A DNA stretch of 64,000 bases. Source: CAWGJC01 sp965276665 (GTDB lineage: Bacteria > Pseudomonadota > Alphaproteobacteria > Acetobacterales > Acetobacteraceae). This document shows positions 1 to 8,876 of the stretch, in pieces; position 1 is the stretch's first letter, and every line of letters starts with the position of its first letter. The notes beneath the pieces are model-generated. The model had not been told where the DNA came from, made no database searches, and was given only the letters and a program-made list of their open reading frames with translations. The stretch is taken from the NCBI GenBank assembly GCA_965276665.1, contig OZ255620.1, positions 2,976,001-3,040,000 of the forward strand, written 5' to 3'. The position numbers were made by a program, and so were the translations under genes.

Positions 1-13
1 TCCGGGGATCTGG

Positions 14-958
14 TCAGGCGCCGAATCGGGCGCGGTAATCCTGCGGCGTGGCGGCCAGCAGGCGCAGAAAACTCCGCCGCATCGTCTCCTCCGAGCCGAA
101 GCCGCACCGCTGCGCGATGCGTTTCACCGGCAGGCGCGACTCGGAGAGCAGCCGCCGCGCCGCCTCCACCCGCAACCGCTCGACGGCGCGGCCCGGCGTC
201 AGCCCGGTCGCCTCGACATAGTGGCGGCTGAAGCTGCGCTCGCTCATCCCCGCGCGGCGGGCCAGCGCCGGCAGCGACAGATCCTCCGCCAGATGCAGGC
301 TGATCCAGTCATGCAGGGCGCCGAAGATGTCCTCCGCGGCCTGCAGGGACAGCGCCGCGCTGAATTGCGCCTGGCCCCCCGGCCGCTTGAGGAACACCAC
401 CAGATAGCGCGCCACCGCCAGCGCCACGCCGCGGCCGAGATCCTGCTCGACGAGCGCGAGCGCCAGATCGATCCCGGCGGTCACCCCGGCCGAGGTCCAG
501 ACCGGCCCGTCGCGCACGAAGATCGGGTCGGGCTCGACATGCACGGCGGGGAAGCGCCGGGCGAGCTCGGCGCAGAAGGACCAATGGGTGACCGCGCGCC
601 GCCCGTCCAGCACGCCGGAGGCGGCGAGCAGGAAAGCGCCGGTGCAGACGGAGGCGACGCGGCGCGCCTGCGCCGACCTCTCCCGCACCCAGCCGAGCAG
701 CGCCGGGTCGGCCGCCGCGGCCTCGACGCCCGGGCCGCCGGCGACCATCAGCGTGTCGACTTCCGTGCCGGCCTCGGGAAGCGGCGCCGCGGTGAGGTCG
801 AGCCCGGCCGAGGCGGTCACCGCCCGCCCGCCTTGCGCCACGATCCGGAGCACATAGGGTGCCGTGCCGCCCGCCCCGGCGACGATGTCGTTGGCCGAGA
901 CGAAGACCTGCAGCGGACCGGTGACGTCGAGGATCTGCACCGCCGGAAAGGCGAGCAT
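14..958 (-). CDS. GlxA-type transcriptional regulator (DJ-1/PfpI domain + AraC HTH)
   Basis: About 314 aa. The N-terminal half is a DJ-1/PfpI (class-I amidotransferase-like) domain with the nucleophile-elbow motif SVCTGAF near residue 105. The C-terminal ~100 residues carry two helix-turn-helix units of an AraC domain (LARRAGMSERSFSRHY and IAQRCGFGSEETMRRSF). The family consists of DNA-binding sensors in which the DJ-1 domain is regulatory. I start it at the Met of MLAFPAVQILDV, because family members begin just before this strand. An in-frame upstream ATG at 1063 would add residues that merely translate two CCAAATTTGG palindromes. It is divergent from an isonitrile-hydratase-like gene, its likely target. 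The actual ligand is unknown. Confidence 0.88.
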   Translation of the reverse strand: MLAFPAVQILDVTGPLQVFVSANDIVAGAGGTAPYVLRIVAQGGRAVTASAGLDLTAAPLPEAGTEVDTLMVAGGPGVEAAAADPALLGWVRERSAQARRVASVCTGAFLLAASGVLDGRRAVTHWSFCAELARRFPAVHVEPDPIFVRDGPVWTSAGVTAGIDLALALVEQDLGRGVALAVARYLVVFLKRPGGQAQFSAALSLQAAEDIFGALHDWISLHLAEDLSLPALARRAGMSERSFSRHYVEATGLTPGRAVERLRVEAARRLLSESRLPVKRIAQRCGFGSEETMRRSFLRLLAATPQDYRARFGA

Positions 959-972
959 CTCGATGGTTCGGG

Positions 973-1000
973 CCAAATTTGGGGTTCGGGCCAAATTTGG
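973..1000. promoter_or_regulatory. Tandem CCAAATTTGG palindromes, probable operator of the divergent glxA-like/inhA-like pair
   Basis: A perfect 10-bp palindrome, CCAAATTTGG, occurs at 973-982 and again at 991-1000. The centres are 18 bp apart, inside an 18-bp direct repeat. It is an A/T-rich island in very GC-rich DNA, in the gap between two divergent genes. Two equally spaced palindromes are what a dimeric activator or repressor would bind. Assigning the adjacent AraC-type protein as binder is inference. Confidence 0.5.
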
Positions 1001-1095
1001 CGTAGAATGAGGGATGTTCGGCATTTCCGCCAGAGACTGTCCTTCTATGGTGGCGCTGTCCATCCTCCGCCACCCATTTCGAGAGGGAGAGTTCC

Positions 1096-1818
1096 GTGAT
1101 CTCGCAAGACACCCACCTCACGATCGGCTCCTTGCTGTTCGAGGGGCTCGACCAGATCGACCTGACCGGGCCGTTCGAGGTGTTGTCGCGCATCCCGAAC
1201 GCGACCTATCGGCTCTACGGCAAGACGGCGGAGCCGGTGCGCGACCTCAAGGGGCTGCGGCTGACGCCGGATGCGGCGCTCGCCGATGCCCCGCAACTCG
1301 ACGTGCTGCACGTGCCGGGCGGCCAGGGCCAGGAAGCGCTGATGGAGGATGCGGAGGTGCTCGGCTGGCTGCGCCGGCAGGCGGCCGGCGCGCGCAGCGT
1401 CTTCTCGGTCTGCACCGGCGCGCTGCTCTGCGGCGCCGCCGGGCTGCTCGTCGGCCGGCGGGCGACCACGCACTGGGCCTCGTTCCACCTGCTGCCGTTT
1501 TTCGGCGCGATTCCCATCGACCAGCGGGTGGTGGTGGACGGCACCTACGTGTTCGCCGCCGGGGTCACGGCAGGGATCGACGGCGCGCTCCGCCTCGCGG
1601 CCGAGCTGCGCGGCGACGATGTGGCGCGGGAAATCCAGCTCCACATGGTCTATGCGCCGGAGCCGCCCTTCGACAGCGGCACGCCCGAGACCGCGCCGGC
1701 CGAAATCCTGGCGGCGGCGCGGCTGCGGTTGCGGGACATCACGGCGCGGCGGGAGGAAACGGCGCGTCGCGTCGCCGCGCGGCTCGGCACGACGGTCTCC
1801 GATCCGTCGGGCGGATAA
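1096..1818 (+). CDS. DJ-1/PfpI family protein, isonitrile hydratase-like
   Basis: 240 aa with a GTG start preceded by a strong purine-rich ribosome site (GAGAGGGAGAG). A single DJ-1/PfpI domain shows the nucleophile motif SVCTGALLCGAAGLL (Cys near residue 108) and the following TTHW segment, as in isonitrile hydratases (InhA), which hydrate isonitriles to N-substituted formamides. It resembles the DJ-1 half of its divergent neighbour but lacks the HTH domain, so it is the enzymatic partner of that pair. The exact substrate cannot be read from sequence; other DJ-1 enzymes share the same fold. Confidence 0.8.
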   Translation: MISQDTHLTIGSLLFEGLDQIDLTGPFEVLSRIPNATYRLYGKTAEPVRDLKGLRLTPDAALADAPQLDVLHVPGGQGQEALMEDAEVLGWLRRQAAGARSVFSVCTGALLCGAAGLLVGRRATTHWASFHLLPFFGAIPIDQRVVVDGTYVFAAGVTAGIDGALRLAAELRGDDVAREIQLHMVYAPEPPFDSGTPETAPAEILAAARLRLRDITARREETARRVAARLGTTVSDPSGG

Positions 1819-1846
1819 ATTCGCCCTGAATGAGCGACGCCTCGAA

Positions 1847-1987
1847 GAGGCTGCCGGGAAAAATGGTCTGGTGAGTCAGCTGGCGTGCTTTTCCGAGCCT
1901 CGGCACGGAGCGGCCTTGCGGGCCGTGAGCCTCGGCGCGCAGGAAAAGCGCGTCAAATGGCCGCCAGGGCGCGTTCCCAACAGGCTC
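1847..1987. mobile_element. MITE-like element, GAGCCTG family, copy 1
   Basis: An about 140-bp non-coding inverted-repeat element between two convergent genes. The core holds facing copies of GAGCCTCGGC and of TTTTCC/GGAAAA around CGGCCTTGCGGGCCG. It closely matches the copies near 12.94 kb and 39.73 kb. The right end, read inward, is GAGCCTGTTGGGAACGCGCC; the left end is diverged. The terminal GA of GAGCCTG supplies two bases of the TGA stop of the downstream-facing peptidase gene. No target duplication is visible here, so the copy is old. Confidence 0.7.
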
Positions 1988-2762
1988 AATCGGCGGCCAT
2001 CCGGTCCTGGCTGAGCGCGCCCAGCCGGGTGCGCACCGCCTCGCCGAAGCGTTCGAAGATGCGGCGGGAGATCGCGTCGGATTGGAAATCGTATTCGGGG
2101 TGCCACTGCACGCCGATGCAGAAGCCGGGGGCATCGGCGAAGCGCACCGCCTCGATGATCCCATCCGGCGCGGCGCCTTCGGCGACCAGGCCGGGGGCGA
2201 GGCGGTCAATCCCCTGATTGTGCAGCGAGTTCACCGCGATCTCGCTGGCGTCGGCGATGCGATACAGCCAGCTTCCCGGCGTCACCGCGATCGCGTGGGC
2301 CTTGCCGGTGCGGACCCGCGGGTTGGGCTGCATCGGCGTCGAATGGTCCATCCGGCCGACCAGGTCCTGGATGCGCTGGTGCAGGCTGCCGCCGAGCGCC
2401 ACGTTGAGCTCCTGCAAGCCGCGGCAGATGGCGAGAACCGGGATGCCCTCTCGGATCGCGGCGCGGATCAGCGGCAGTGTCGTCGCGTCCCGCATCTCGT
2501 CCTCGGGCGTGCCCTCGGCATGCGGCGGCCCGCCATAAAGCGAGGGCTGCACGTTGGAGCGGCTGCCGGTGAGGATCAGACCGTCCAGCTTGGCGAGCAA
2601 CGTCAGCACGTCGGCCCGATCGCCATTCGCCGGCACCAGCACCGGCACCGCGCCCACCACATGGTCGGTCGCGCGCACATAGGTGTCGGACGCCGCGTGG
2701 TTCGGCATCCCGAAGGCGCCGAACGTCTTGGTGCAGCAGGAGATGCCGACGAGCGGTTTCAT
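1986..2762 (-). CDS. Gamma-glutamyl-gamma-aminobutyrate hydrolase-like class-I amidotransferase (peptidase C26)
   Basis: 258 aa from the Met of MKPLVGISC (a Met 8 codons upstream is an alternative; neither has a good ribosome site). The class-I glutamine amidotransferase triad is visible: Cys in AICRGLQELNVALGG and His/Glu in GVQWHPEYDF. The segment TGSRSNVQPSLYGG matches the PuuD/peptidase C26 group, which hydrolyses gamma-glutamyl amides such as gamma-glutamyl-GABA in putrescine breakdown. No other puu gene is adjacent, so the physiological substrate is uncertain. Confidence 0.85.
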   Translation of the reverse strand: MKPLVGISCCTKTFGAFGMPNHAASDTYVRATDHVVGAVPVLVPANGDRADVLTLLAKLDGLILTGSRSNVQPSLYGGPPHAEGTPEDEMRDATTLPLIRAAIREGIPVLAICRGLQELNVALGGSLHQRIQDLVGRMDHSTPMQPNPRVRTGKAHAIAVTPGSWLYRIADASEIAVNSLHNQGIDRLAPGLVAEGAAPDGIIEAVRFADAPGFCIGVQWHPEYDFQSDAISRRIFERFGEAVRTRLGALSQDRMAAD

Positions 2763-2861
2763 GGGATCAGGATAGTGATCTTGCATTGCGACAAAATGAA
2801 GAACAAAGCGGCCGAACCAGCGGCGCGGCGCGAAAAAACCCCGTGATGTGGCTCGAAACCG

Positions 2862-3521
2862 TCAACCGCCGCCACCGCCGCTGCGCTGCGGCTGGTAGAA
2901 ATTCGGATCGACGAAGACGAACAGGCTCGGATCGAACCGCCCGCCGAGCTGGACATTCGCGAGGTCGATCCGGGTATCCCGCCGCTGCGCATCCACCACC
3001 GTCCAGCCGCGGAGCTGAATCGGATCGGCATTGAAGAACAGCGTCAGCGTGCCGTCCCCCGGGCTCGCGGTGCGCACCAGGCTAAGCTGGATCTGCCCCG
3101 GATAGCGGGTGATTCCGGTGACCGTGACCGCGCCGCTCAGCGCCACGTGCTCGGCGAGCAGGATGCCGAGCGGGGTGGTGTTGAGCGGGATGTTGCTCGT
3201 CTGCTTGAGCCCGGCATCGTAGAAGGTGAGGATGCCGTTCCCGGCGACCAGCAGGTAATCCGCCGGCGGATCGTATTCGAACCGCATGCGGCCGGGCCTG
3301 TCGAGCCAGGCGGTTCCCTGCGTCTGCCCGCCATCCGGCGCGACCTGCAGGAAGCGCGCCTTCAGCGTCCGCAGCCCGTCCAGGTAAGTCTGGATGCGGG
3401 CGAGATCGGCGCGGTCCTGATCGGAAAGCGCCACCGCCTGCGCGCGGGCATGCGGGGGAGCGAGGGCGAGCAGGCCGAGCCCGGCGATCAAGGCGCGGCG
3501 GCGAAAGGTCGGCGTGGTCAT
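2862..3521 (-). CDS. lolA: LolA-family periplasmic lipoprotein carrier
   Basis: About 219 aa. It starts with MTTPTFRRRALIAGLGLLAL and a cleavable signal peptide ending at ARAQA. The mature part has the LolA/LolA-like beta-structure signatures: YLDGLRTLKARFLQ, TAWLDRPGRMRFEYDPP (the conserved Arg-Met-Arg-Phe-Glu-Tyr strand) and LTLFFNADPIQLRGWTVVD. LolA carries lipoproteins from the LolCDE complex across the periplasm to the outer membrane. The C terminus ends in a short Gly-rich run. It is divergent from hyuA. Upstream in-frame Met codons are possible but would bury the signal peptide. Confidence 0.88.
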   Translation of the reverse strand: MTTPTFRRRALIAGLGLLALAPPHARAQAVALSDQDRADLARIQTYLDGLRTLKARFLQVAPDGGQTQGTAWLDRPGRMRFEYDPPADYLLVAGNGILTFYDAGLKQTSNIPLNTTPLGILLAEHVALSGAVTVTGITRYPGQIQLSLVRTASPGDGTLTLFFNADPIQLRGWTVVDAQRRDTRIDLANVQLGGRFDPSLFVFVDPNFYQPQRSGGGGG

Positions 3522-3634
3522 GCGCGGCATGTGGCGCGGCGTCCTCGGTTTGGGAAGCGGCTTTCCGGGCATGGATGCCTCGCGTAGCGTGCGGCCCGCA
3601 AGGCGGAAGGCGGGGCAAGGCGGAAGGTGGGGGC

Positions 3635-5677
3635 GTGACGGCAGCTTGCGTGCGGATCGGCATCGATATCGGCGGCACCTTCACCGATCTGCAGATTCTC
3701 GATGAACGCAACGGCGCGCTGCACGCCTTCAAGACGCCGACCACGCCCGAGGACCCGTCGATCGGGCTGATCACCGGCATCGAGCAGGCCGGGCGGCGTT
3801 TCGGGTTCGGCATCGCCGACGTGCGCCTGCTGCTGCACGGCACGACCATCGCGACCAATGCGGTGCTGGAACGCCGGCTCGCCCGCGGCGTGCTGCTGAC
3901 CACCGAGGGGTTCCGCGACGTGCTCGAGATCGGCCGGCACGCCCGGCGAGACATCTATGGCCTCAACCCGGCGCGCGAGCCGGCGCTGATCCCGCGCGAC
4001 CGCCGGCTCGGGGTGCGCGAGAGGATGCGCGCCGATGGCAGCGTCGCCATCGCGCTCACGCCGGCGGCGATCTCCGAGGCGGTGGAGGCCGCCGCCGCGC
4101 TGGCGCCGGAAGCGGTCGCGATCGTGCTGCTGAACGCGCATGTCGACGGCGCGCATGAAAGCCGGCTGCGCGATGCGCTGACCGCCGCGCATCCCGGCCT
4201 GCCGGTCTCGATCTCCTCCGAGGTGAGCCCGGAGATCCGCGAATACGAGCGGAGCTCGACCACCGTGCTGAACGCGCTGCTGATGCCGGTGATGCGATCC
4301 TACCTGCAGCGCCTCGCCGGGCGGATGGCGGCGCACAAGCTCGCGGCGAGGCTGCTGCTCGTGCAATCGAATGGCGGCGTGTGCAGCGCGGCCACCGCCG
4401 CCGACCAGCCGGTGCGCCTGCTGCTCTCCGGGCCGAGCGGGGGCGCCTCGGCGGCGCGCGGCATCGCCGAGGCGCTCGCCCGGCCGAACCTCGTCGGCGT
4501 CGACATGGGCGGCACCAGCTTCGACGTCTGCGTGGTGCGCGACGCGGCGGTCACCCTGATGACGCAGGGCGAGATCGACGGGCTGCCGGTGCGGCTGCCG
4601 ATGGTGGAGATGCGCACGATCGGCGCCGGGGGCGGCTCGATCGCCGCGGTGTCGTCGGGCCGGCTGAGCGTCGGCCCGCGCAGCGCCGGCGCCCGGCCCG
4701 GCCCCGTCTGCTACCGCCGCGGCGGCGCCGAGCCCACCGTCACCGACGCCAACCTGTTGCTCGGCCGGCTCGACCCGGAGGCGTTCCTCGGCGGCGCGAT
4801 GGCGCTCGACCGGGACGGCGCGGAGGCGGCGATCGCGTCGCGCATCGGCGCCCCGCTCGGGCTGGACGCGGCCCGCGCGGCGGAGGGGCTGCTCGCGGTG
4901 ACCAATGCGAGACTCGCCGGCGCGATCCGGCTCAGCCTGTTCGAGAAGGGCCTCGACCCGCGCGAATTCAGCCTGCTCTGCTTCGGGGGCGCAGGCGGGC
5001 TGCATGCGATCCCGGTCGCCGAGGAGCTCGGCATCGGCGAGGTCATTTTCCCGGCCGGCGCCAGCACCTTCTCGGCGCGCGGCATCCTCGATTCCGACAT
5101 CGTCCATGATCTCGCCAGCAGCCGGGTGCTGCCGGCGGCCGCCGCGAGCCTGCCGGCGCTTCGGGACGTCTGCGCCGCGCTCCGCGCCCAGGGGGACGCC
5201 CTGCTCGCGGCGGACGGGGTGGCGGAGCCGGCGCGCGGCGCCGCGCTCGCCGCCGACATGCGCTATCACGGCCAGGCCTTCGAGCTGGTGGTGCCGTGGC
5301 GGGACGCGGAGGGCGCGCCGGACGCGCTCGCCACGCTACTCGCCGATTTCCACGCGCTGCACCGCGAGCGCTTTTCCTACGCCAACCCGGCGGATGCGGT
5401 GGAGATCGTCACGCTGCGCCTCGCCGCCACCGGCACGCTCGCCGCCCGCGCTCCGGCCGCTGCCATCGCCGCCCCGCGGGCCGCCCCGGCGCGCACCCGC
5501 CCGCTCTATCTCGATGGCGCGTGGCGCGACGCGGCGGTGCATCGCCGCGATGGGCTCGGGGCCGAAATCGAGGGTCCGGCGCTGATCGAGGAGGATTACA
5601 CCACGCTCTTCATCGGCCCGTCCTGGCGTTGCGGCCCGGGCCCGCACGGCGTGCTGATCGCGCGGAGGACCGCATGA
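3635..5677 (+). CDS. hyuA: Hydantoinase/oxoprolinase A subunit (HyuA)
   Basis: 680 aa from a GTG start with a purine-rich ribosome site (GGAAGGTGGGGG) just upstream. The N-terminal hydantoinase A/oxoprolinase fold has acetate-kinase-like nucleotide motifs: GIDIGGTFTD near residues 8-17, HGTTIATNAVLERR, and a second phosphate motif GVDMGGTSFD. Its last bases overlap the hyuB start (ATGA), so the two subunits are translationally coupled. The family hydrolyses cyclic amides (5-oxoproline, hydantoins, N-methylhydantoin) in ATP-dependent fashion with HyuB. Which ring this one opens is not determinable, but the downstream Liv-type importer and nucleoside-transferase-like gene favour an imported heterocycle. 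Confidence 0.9.
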   Translation: MTAACVRIGIDIGGTFTDLQILDERNGALHAFKTPTTPEDPSIGLITGIEQAGRRFGFGIADVRLLLHGTTIATNAVLERRLARGVLLTTEGFRDVLEIGRHARRDIYGLNPAREPALIPRDRRLGVRERMRADGSVAIALTPAAISEAVEAAAALAPEAVAIVLLNAHVDGAHESRLRDALTAAHPGLPVSISSEVSPEIREYERSSTTVLNALLMPVMRSYLQRLAGRMAAHKLAARLLLVQSNGGVCSAATAADQPVRLLLSGPSGGASAARGIAEALARPNLVGVDMGGTSFDVCVVRDAAVTLMTQGEIDGLPVRLPMVEMRTIGAGGGSIAAVSSGRLSVGPRSAGARPGPVCYRRGGAEPTVTDANLLLGRLDPEAFLGGAMALDRDGAEAAIASRIGAPLGLDAARAAEGLLAVTNARLAGAIRLSLFEKGLDPREFSLLCFGGAGGLHAIPVAEELGIGEVIFPAGASTFSARGILDSDIVHDLASSRVLPAAAASLPALRDVCAALRAQGDALLAADGVAEPARGAALAADMRYHGQAFELVVPWRDAEGAPDALATLLADFHALHRERFSYANPADAVEIVTLRLAATGTLAARAPAAAIAAPRAAPARTRPLYLDGAWRDAAVHRRDGLGAEIEGPALIEEDYTTLFIGPSWRCGPGPHGVLIARRTA

Positions 5678-7362
5678 CCGACAGCCAACCCATAACCGAC
5701 AGCCATCCCATAACCGACAGCCATCCCATAACCGACAGGCTGGGGCCGATCGAGCTCGAGATCCTGCGCCACGCGCTGACCGCCGCGGCGGCGGAGATGG
5801 ACGTCACCGTGTGGCGCACCAGCCGCTCCACCATCGTACGCGAGTTGCTCGACTACTCGACCGCGGTGTTCGACCGCGACGGCTTCAACGTCGCGCAATC
5901 GGCGCGCATCCCGCAGCACCTCAACTCGATGGGCGCCGCCCTGCGCACCGTGGCGCGGGACTTCCTGCCCGTCGAGCAATGGGAGGCAGGCGACGTCGTC
6001 ATCACCAACGACCCCTATTGCGGCGGCCAGCACATCCCCGACATCCTGGCCTTCCGCCCGGTATTCCATGACGGCGTCCGCGTCGCGATCGTCGGCACGT
6101 GCTGCCACCATCTCGACATGGGCGGCATCTCCGCCGGCAGCTACGGCGCGACGGCGACCGAAATCTTCCAGGAAGGCCTGCGCATCCCGCCGATCAAGCT
6201 GCACCGGCGCGGCGTGCCCAACGAGGAGGTGCTGGCGGTGATGCGCCAGAACGTCCGCCGGCCGGACATGCTGTGGGGCGATCTGCAGGCGCAGCTCGCC
6301 TCGTTGACGGTGGGCGAGGCCAATCTCCATCGCATCGCCGCGCGCCATGGCGGCGGCACCCTGGTCCGCGCCGCCGCGCACCTGCTCGACCAGTCCGAGC
6401 GCGCGATGCGCGAGATGATCGGGCGCATGCCGGACGGGCAATACGCATTCGAGGATTTCATCGACGATGACGGCCTCACCGACACGCCGATCCGCATCCA
6501 TGCGGCGGTGACGATCGCGGGCGAGACGATGACCGTCGACCTCTCCGGCTGCGGGCCGCAGGCGCTCGGGCCGATCAACGCGACCCTCGCCTCCTCCGGC
6601 TCCGCCATCGCCTACGCGCTGCTCGCCTGCGCCGACGCGCCGATCGCCGCCAATGCGGGCTGCGAACGGCCGGTGCGGATCATCGCCCGCGAAGGCAGCA
6701 TCGTGCACGCGCGCCACCCCGCGCCGGTCGCCAACCGGATCGTGGTGACGCACCGCCTCGCCACCACCCTCCTCGGCGCGCTGCACCAGGCGATCCCCGA
6801 CCGCATCCCCGCCGCCTATTACGGCACCTCCTACGTCTGCTCGTTCCAGACTATTTCGGAGATCGGCCGCCAGGTGCTGGTCGAGATCGAGGTCGGCGGC
6901 GGCGGCGCGCATCCGGGCGGCGACGGCGCCAACGCCTATTCCTGCGGCATGCACAACAACGCCTCCATCCCGGTCGAGATGGTGGAAAGCGAGCTGCCGC
7001 TCGAAATCCTGCGCTACGAGCTGCGGCCGGATTCCGCCGGCGCCGGACAGCATCGCGGCGGCCTCGGGCTGATCCGCGAATGGCGCGTCACCTGCCCGGA
7101 CGCGGTGTTCACCGCCAATCTCGAACGCTTCCGCTTCGCCCCCTACGGCCTCGCCGGCGGCCACCCCGCCCGGACCGGCCGCCTCGCCCTGATTCGCGAC
7201 GGCGCGACCACCGAGCTCGCCTCGAAACTCGGCAATCTCCGCCTCCGCCAGGGCGACATCATCCGGCTGGAAACCTCCGGCGGCGGGGGGCACGGGGATC
7301 CGGCGCAACGCGCGTCTCCCGACCGTGCGCGTGACCTCGCGCTTGGGTATGTGAGCGGGTGA
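5674..7362 (+). CDS. hyuB: Hydantoinase/oxoprolinase B subunit (HyuB)
   Basis: 562 aa, starting inside the hyuA stop (ATGA overlap). It carries the hydantoinase B signatures LGPIELEILRHALTAAAAEMD, DVVITNDPYCGGQHIPDI and a Gly/His-rich C terminus (SGGGGHGDP) typical of the family. It forms the catalytic complex with HyuA. The first ~20 residues are three near-identical TDSQPI/TDSHPI repeats encoded by an 18-bp tandem repeat; they precede the conserved domain and look like slippage-added sequence. The stop codon overlaps the first base of a dispersed AAGGCC repeat. Confidence 0.9.
   Translation: MTDSQPITDSHPITDSHPITDRLGPIELEILRHALTAAAAEMDVTVWRTSRSTIVRELLDYSTAVFDRDGFNVAQSARIPQHLNSMGAALRTVARDFLPVEQWEAGDVVITNDPYCGGQHIPDILAFRPVFHDGVRVAIVGTCCHHLDMGGISAGSYGATATEIFQEGLRIPPIKLHRRGVPNEEVLAVMRQNVRRPDMLWGDLQAQLASLTVGEANLHRIAARHGGGTLVRAAAHLLDQSERAMREMIGRMPDGQYAFEDFIDDDGLTDTPIRIHAAVTIAGETMTVDLSGCGPQALGPINATLASSGSAIAYALLACADAPIAANAGCERPVRIIAREGSIVHARHPAPVANRIVVTHRLATTLLGALHQAIPDRIPAAYYGTSYVCSFQTISEIGRQVLVEIEVGGGGAHPGGDGANAYSCGMHNNASIPVEMVESELPLEILRYELRPDSAGAGQHRGGLGLIREWRVTCPDAVFTANLERFRFAPYGLAGGHPARTGRLALIRDGATTELASKLGNLRLRQGDIIRLETSGGGGHGDPAQRASPDRARDLALGYVSG
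5677..5737 (+). repeat. 18-bp tandem repeat (3.4 units) at the hyuB 5' end
   Basis: The unit ACCGACAGCCATCCCATA is repeated at 5677, 5695 and 5713 and followed by a partial unit. The first unit differs by one base. It keeps the reading frame and adds TDSxPI hexapeptides to HyuB. Confidence 0.9.
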
Positions 7363-7547
7363 AGGCCAGGGGCGCTGCCCCTGGACCTCGCTGGGGCCGA
7401 AAGGCCCCAGACCCCGTTCGGCGCTTCGCGCGGACACCGGCCAGGCTTGAGGCGCGTCAGTGTTCGGATTGCGCTCCGCGCGAAGCGCCATCCGGGTTCC
7501 AAGGGCGACTGCCCTTGGCGGGGTCCAGGGGCAGAGCCCCCGGCCTT
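7362..7547. repeat. AAGGCC inverted-repeat element, copy A
   Basis: Non-coding DNA between hyuB and the Liv binding protein. It begins AAGGCCAGGGGC and ends with the mirror image (GAGCCCCCGGCCTT). The arms contain nested small palindromes (CCAGGGGCGCTGCCCCTGG; CCAAGGGCGACTGCCCTTGG) around a centre holding CGCGCGAAGCGC. It shares the layout of five other copies in this window. It sits inside an otherwise co-directional operon and could act as an internal terminator or RNA-stabilising structure; that role is inference. Confidence 0.8.
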
Positions 7548-7621
7548 CCCCATTCCCCGCTTGCCGAGCGTCCCCCGATTTGCTGCATTCGCCATCGCAA
7601 TATTCCCAGGACGCGCGGACG

Positions 7622-8866
7622 ATGTCGGATCGATTGCTGAAGACCGTGGCGGGTGCCGCGCTCCTGCTGGCGCTGGGCGGCCCGGCGCGCGCGGCGGACG
7701 ATATCGTGATCGGCGCGGTGTATCCGTTGACCGGCAATGCCGCGAGCATCGGCAATGACGCGCGCACCGCGATGGAGACCGAGGCCGAGATCATCAACGG
7801 CAAGCACGGCATTCCAATGCTGCTCGGCGCCGGCGGCGGCCTGCCGCATATGGGTGGCGCGCATATCCGGCTGATCTTCGCCGACAGCCAGAACGACCCG
7901 CAGACTGCGCGGGCCGAGACCGAGCGGCTGATCACGCAGGATCATGTCGTGGCGATCGTCGGCAGCTACACGAGCGCGACCGCGGTGACGATCAGCCAGA
8001 TCGCCGAGCGCTATCAGATCCCCTACGTCTCGGCCGATAATTCCTCGCCGAGCCTGACCCGGCAGGGATTGCAATGGTTCTTCCGCACCTCGCCGCAGGA
8101 CGAGATGTTCACCCAGGTGATGTTCGATTTCTTCAAGGCCGAGGGCGAGAAGACCGGCCACAAGGTGCGGAGCGTCGCGCTGATTCATGAGGACAGCATT
8201 TTCGGCACCGACAGCAGCAACGTGCAGAAGAAAGATGCCGATGCGGCCGGCATCAAGGTGGCCGCCGATATCCGCTATCGCGCCAATTCGCCGTCGCTGT
8301 CGACCGAGGTGCAGCGCCTGCATGCGGCGGATGCGGATGTGGTGATGCCGTCTTCCTACACCAGCGACGCGATCCTGATGATGCGGTCGATGCATGAGAT
8401 CGGCTACACGCCGAAAGCGGTGATGGCGCAGGATGCGGGCTTCATCGACCAGAGCTTTCTCACCTCGCTCGGCCCGCTCGCCGATGGCGTGATGAGCCGG
8501 TCGGCTTTTGCGCTCGACGCGACCAAGGCGCGGCCGGCGATCGCGCCGGCCAATGCGATGTTTCGTGCGAAGAGCGGCAAGGATCTGAACGACCTCACCT
8601 CGCGCGAGATGGTGGCGGTGCAGGTTCTGGCCGATGCGATCGACCGCGCTGGCAGCACCAAGCCCGAGGATATCCGCAAGGCGCTGATCGCGACCGACAT
8701 CAAGGGCGACCAGACGATCATGCCGTGGGTGGGGGTTAGGTTCGACTCCACCGGGCAGAACACCGAGGCCAATCCGGTGATCCAGCAGGTGACGAACGGC
8801 ACGTATCACACGATCTTCCCGTTCGAGGTCGCGGTGCAGCCGGCAGTCTGGAACGTCGGCAAGTAG
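7622..8866 (+). CDS. Branched-chain amino-acid-type (Liv) ABC transporter substrate-binding protein
   Basis: 414 aa. Residues 1-24 are a signal peptide (LLKTVAGAALLLALGGPARA). The mature protein begins DDIVIGAVYPLTGNAASIG, the signature start of the LivJ/LivK periplasmic-binding family, followed by NDPQTARAETERLI and AIVGSYTSATAVTISQIAER typical of lobe 1. It captures the solute in the periplasm for the four downstream components. The family binds branched-chain amino acids but also amides, urea and aromatic acids. Sharing a cluster with hyuAB suggests a cyclic amide or a derived amino acid. Confidence 0.9.
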   Translation: MSDRLLKTVAGAALLLALGGPARAADDIVIGAVYPLTGNAASIGNDARTAMETEAEIINGKHGIPMLLGAGGGLPHMGGAHIRLIFADSQNDPQTARAETERLITQDHVVAIVGSYTSATAVTISQIAERYQIPYVSADNSSPSLTRQGLQWFFRTSPQDEMFTQVMFDFFKAEGEKTGHKVRSVALIHEDSIFGTDSSNVQKKDADAAGIKVAADIRYRANSPSLSTEVQRLHAADADVVMPSSYTSDAILMMRSMHEIGYTPKAVMAQDAGFIDQSFLTSLGPLADGVMSRSAFALDATKARPAIAPANAMFRAKSGKDLNDLTSREMVAVQVLADAIDRAGSTKPEDIRKALIATDIKGDQTIMPWVGVRFDSTGQNTEANPVIQQVTNGTYHTIFPFEVAVQPAVWNVGK

Positions 8867-8876
8867 TGGCGTCCGG

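Noticed and set aside
2763..2861. Possible promoter (TTGTTC-17-CAAGAT, minus strand) for the peptidase C26 gene
   Set aside because: The -10 box is poor and would make the transcript nearly leaderless; not strong enough to annotate.
5677..5737. Possible CRISPR or phage-type repeat array
   Set aside because: The units are directly adjacent with no spacers, inside a coding frame; no cas genes anywhere in the window.
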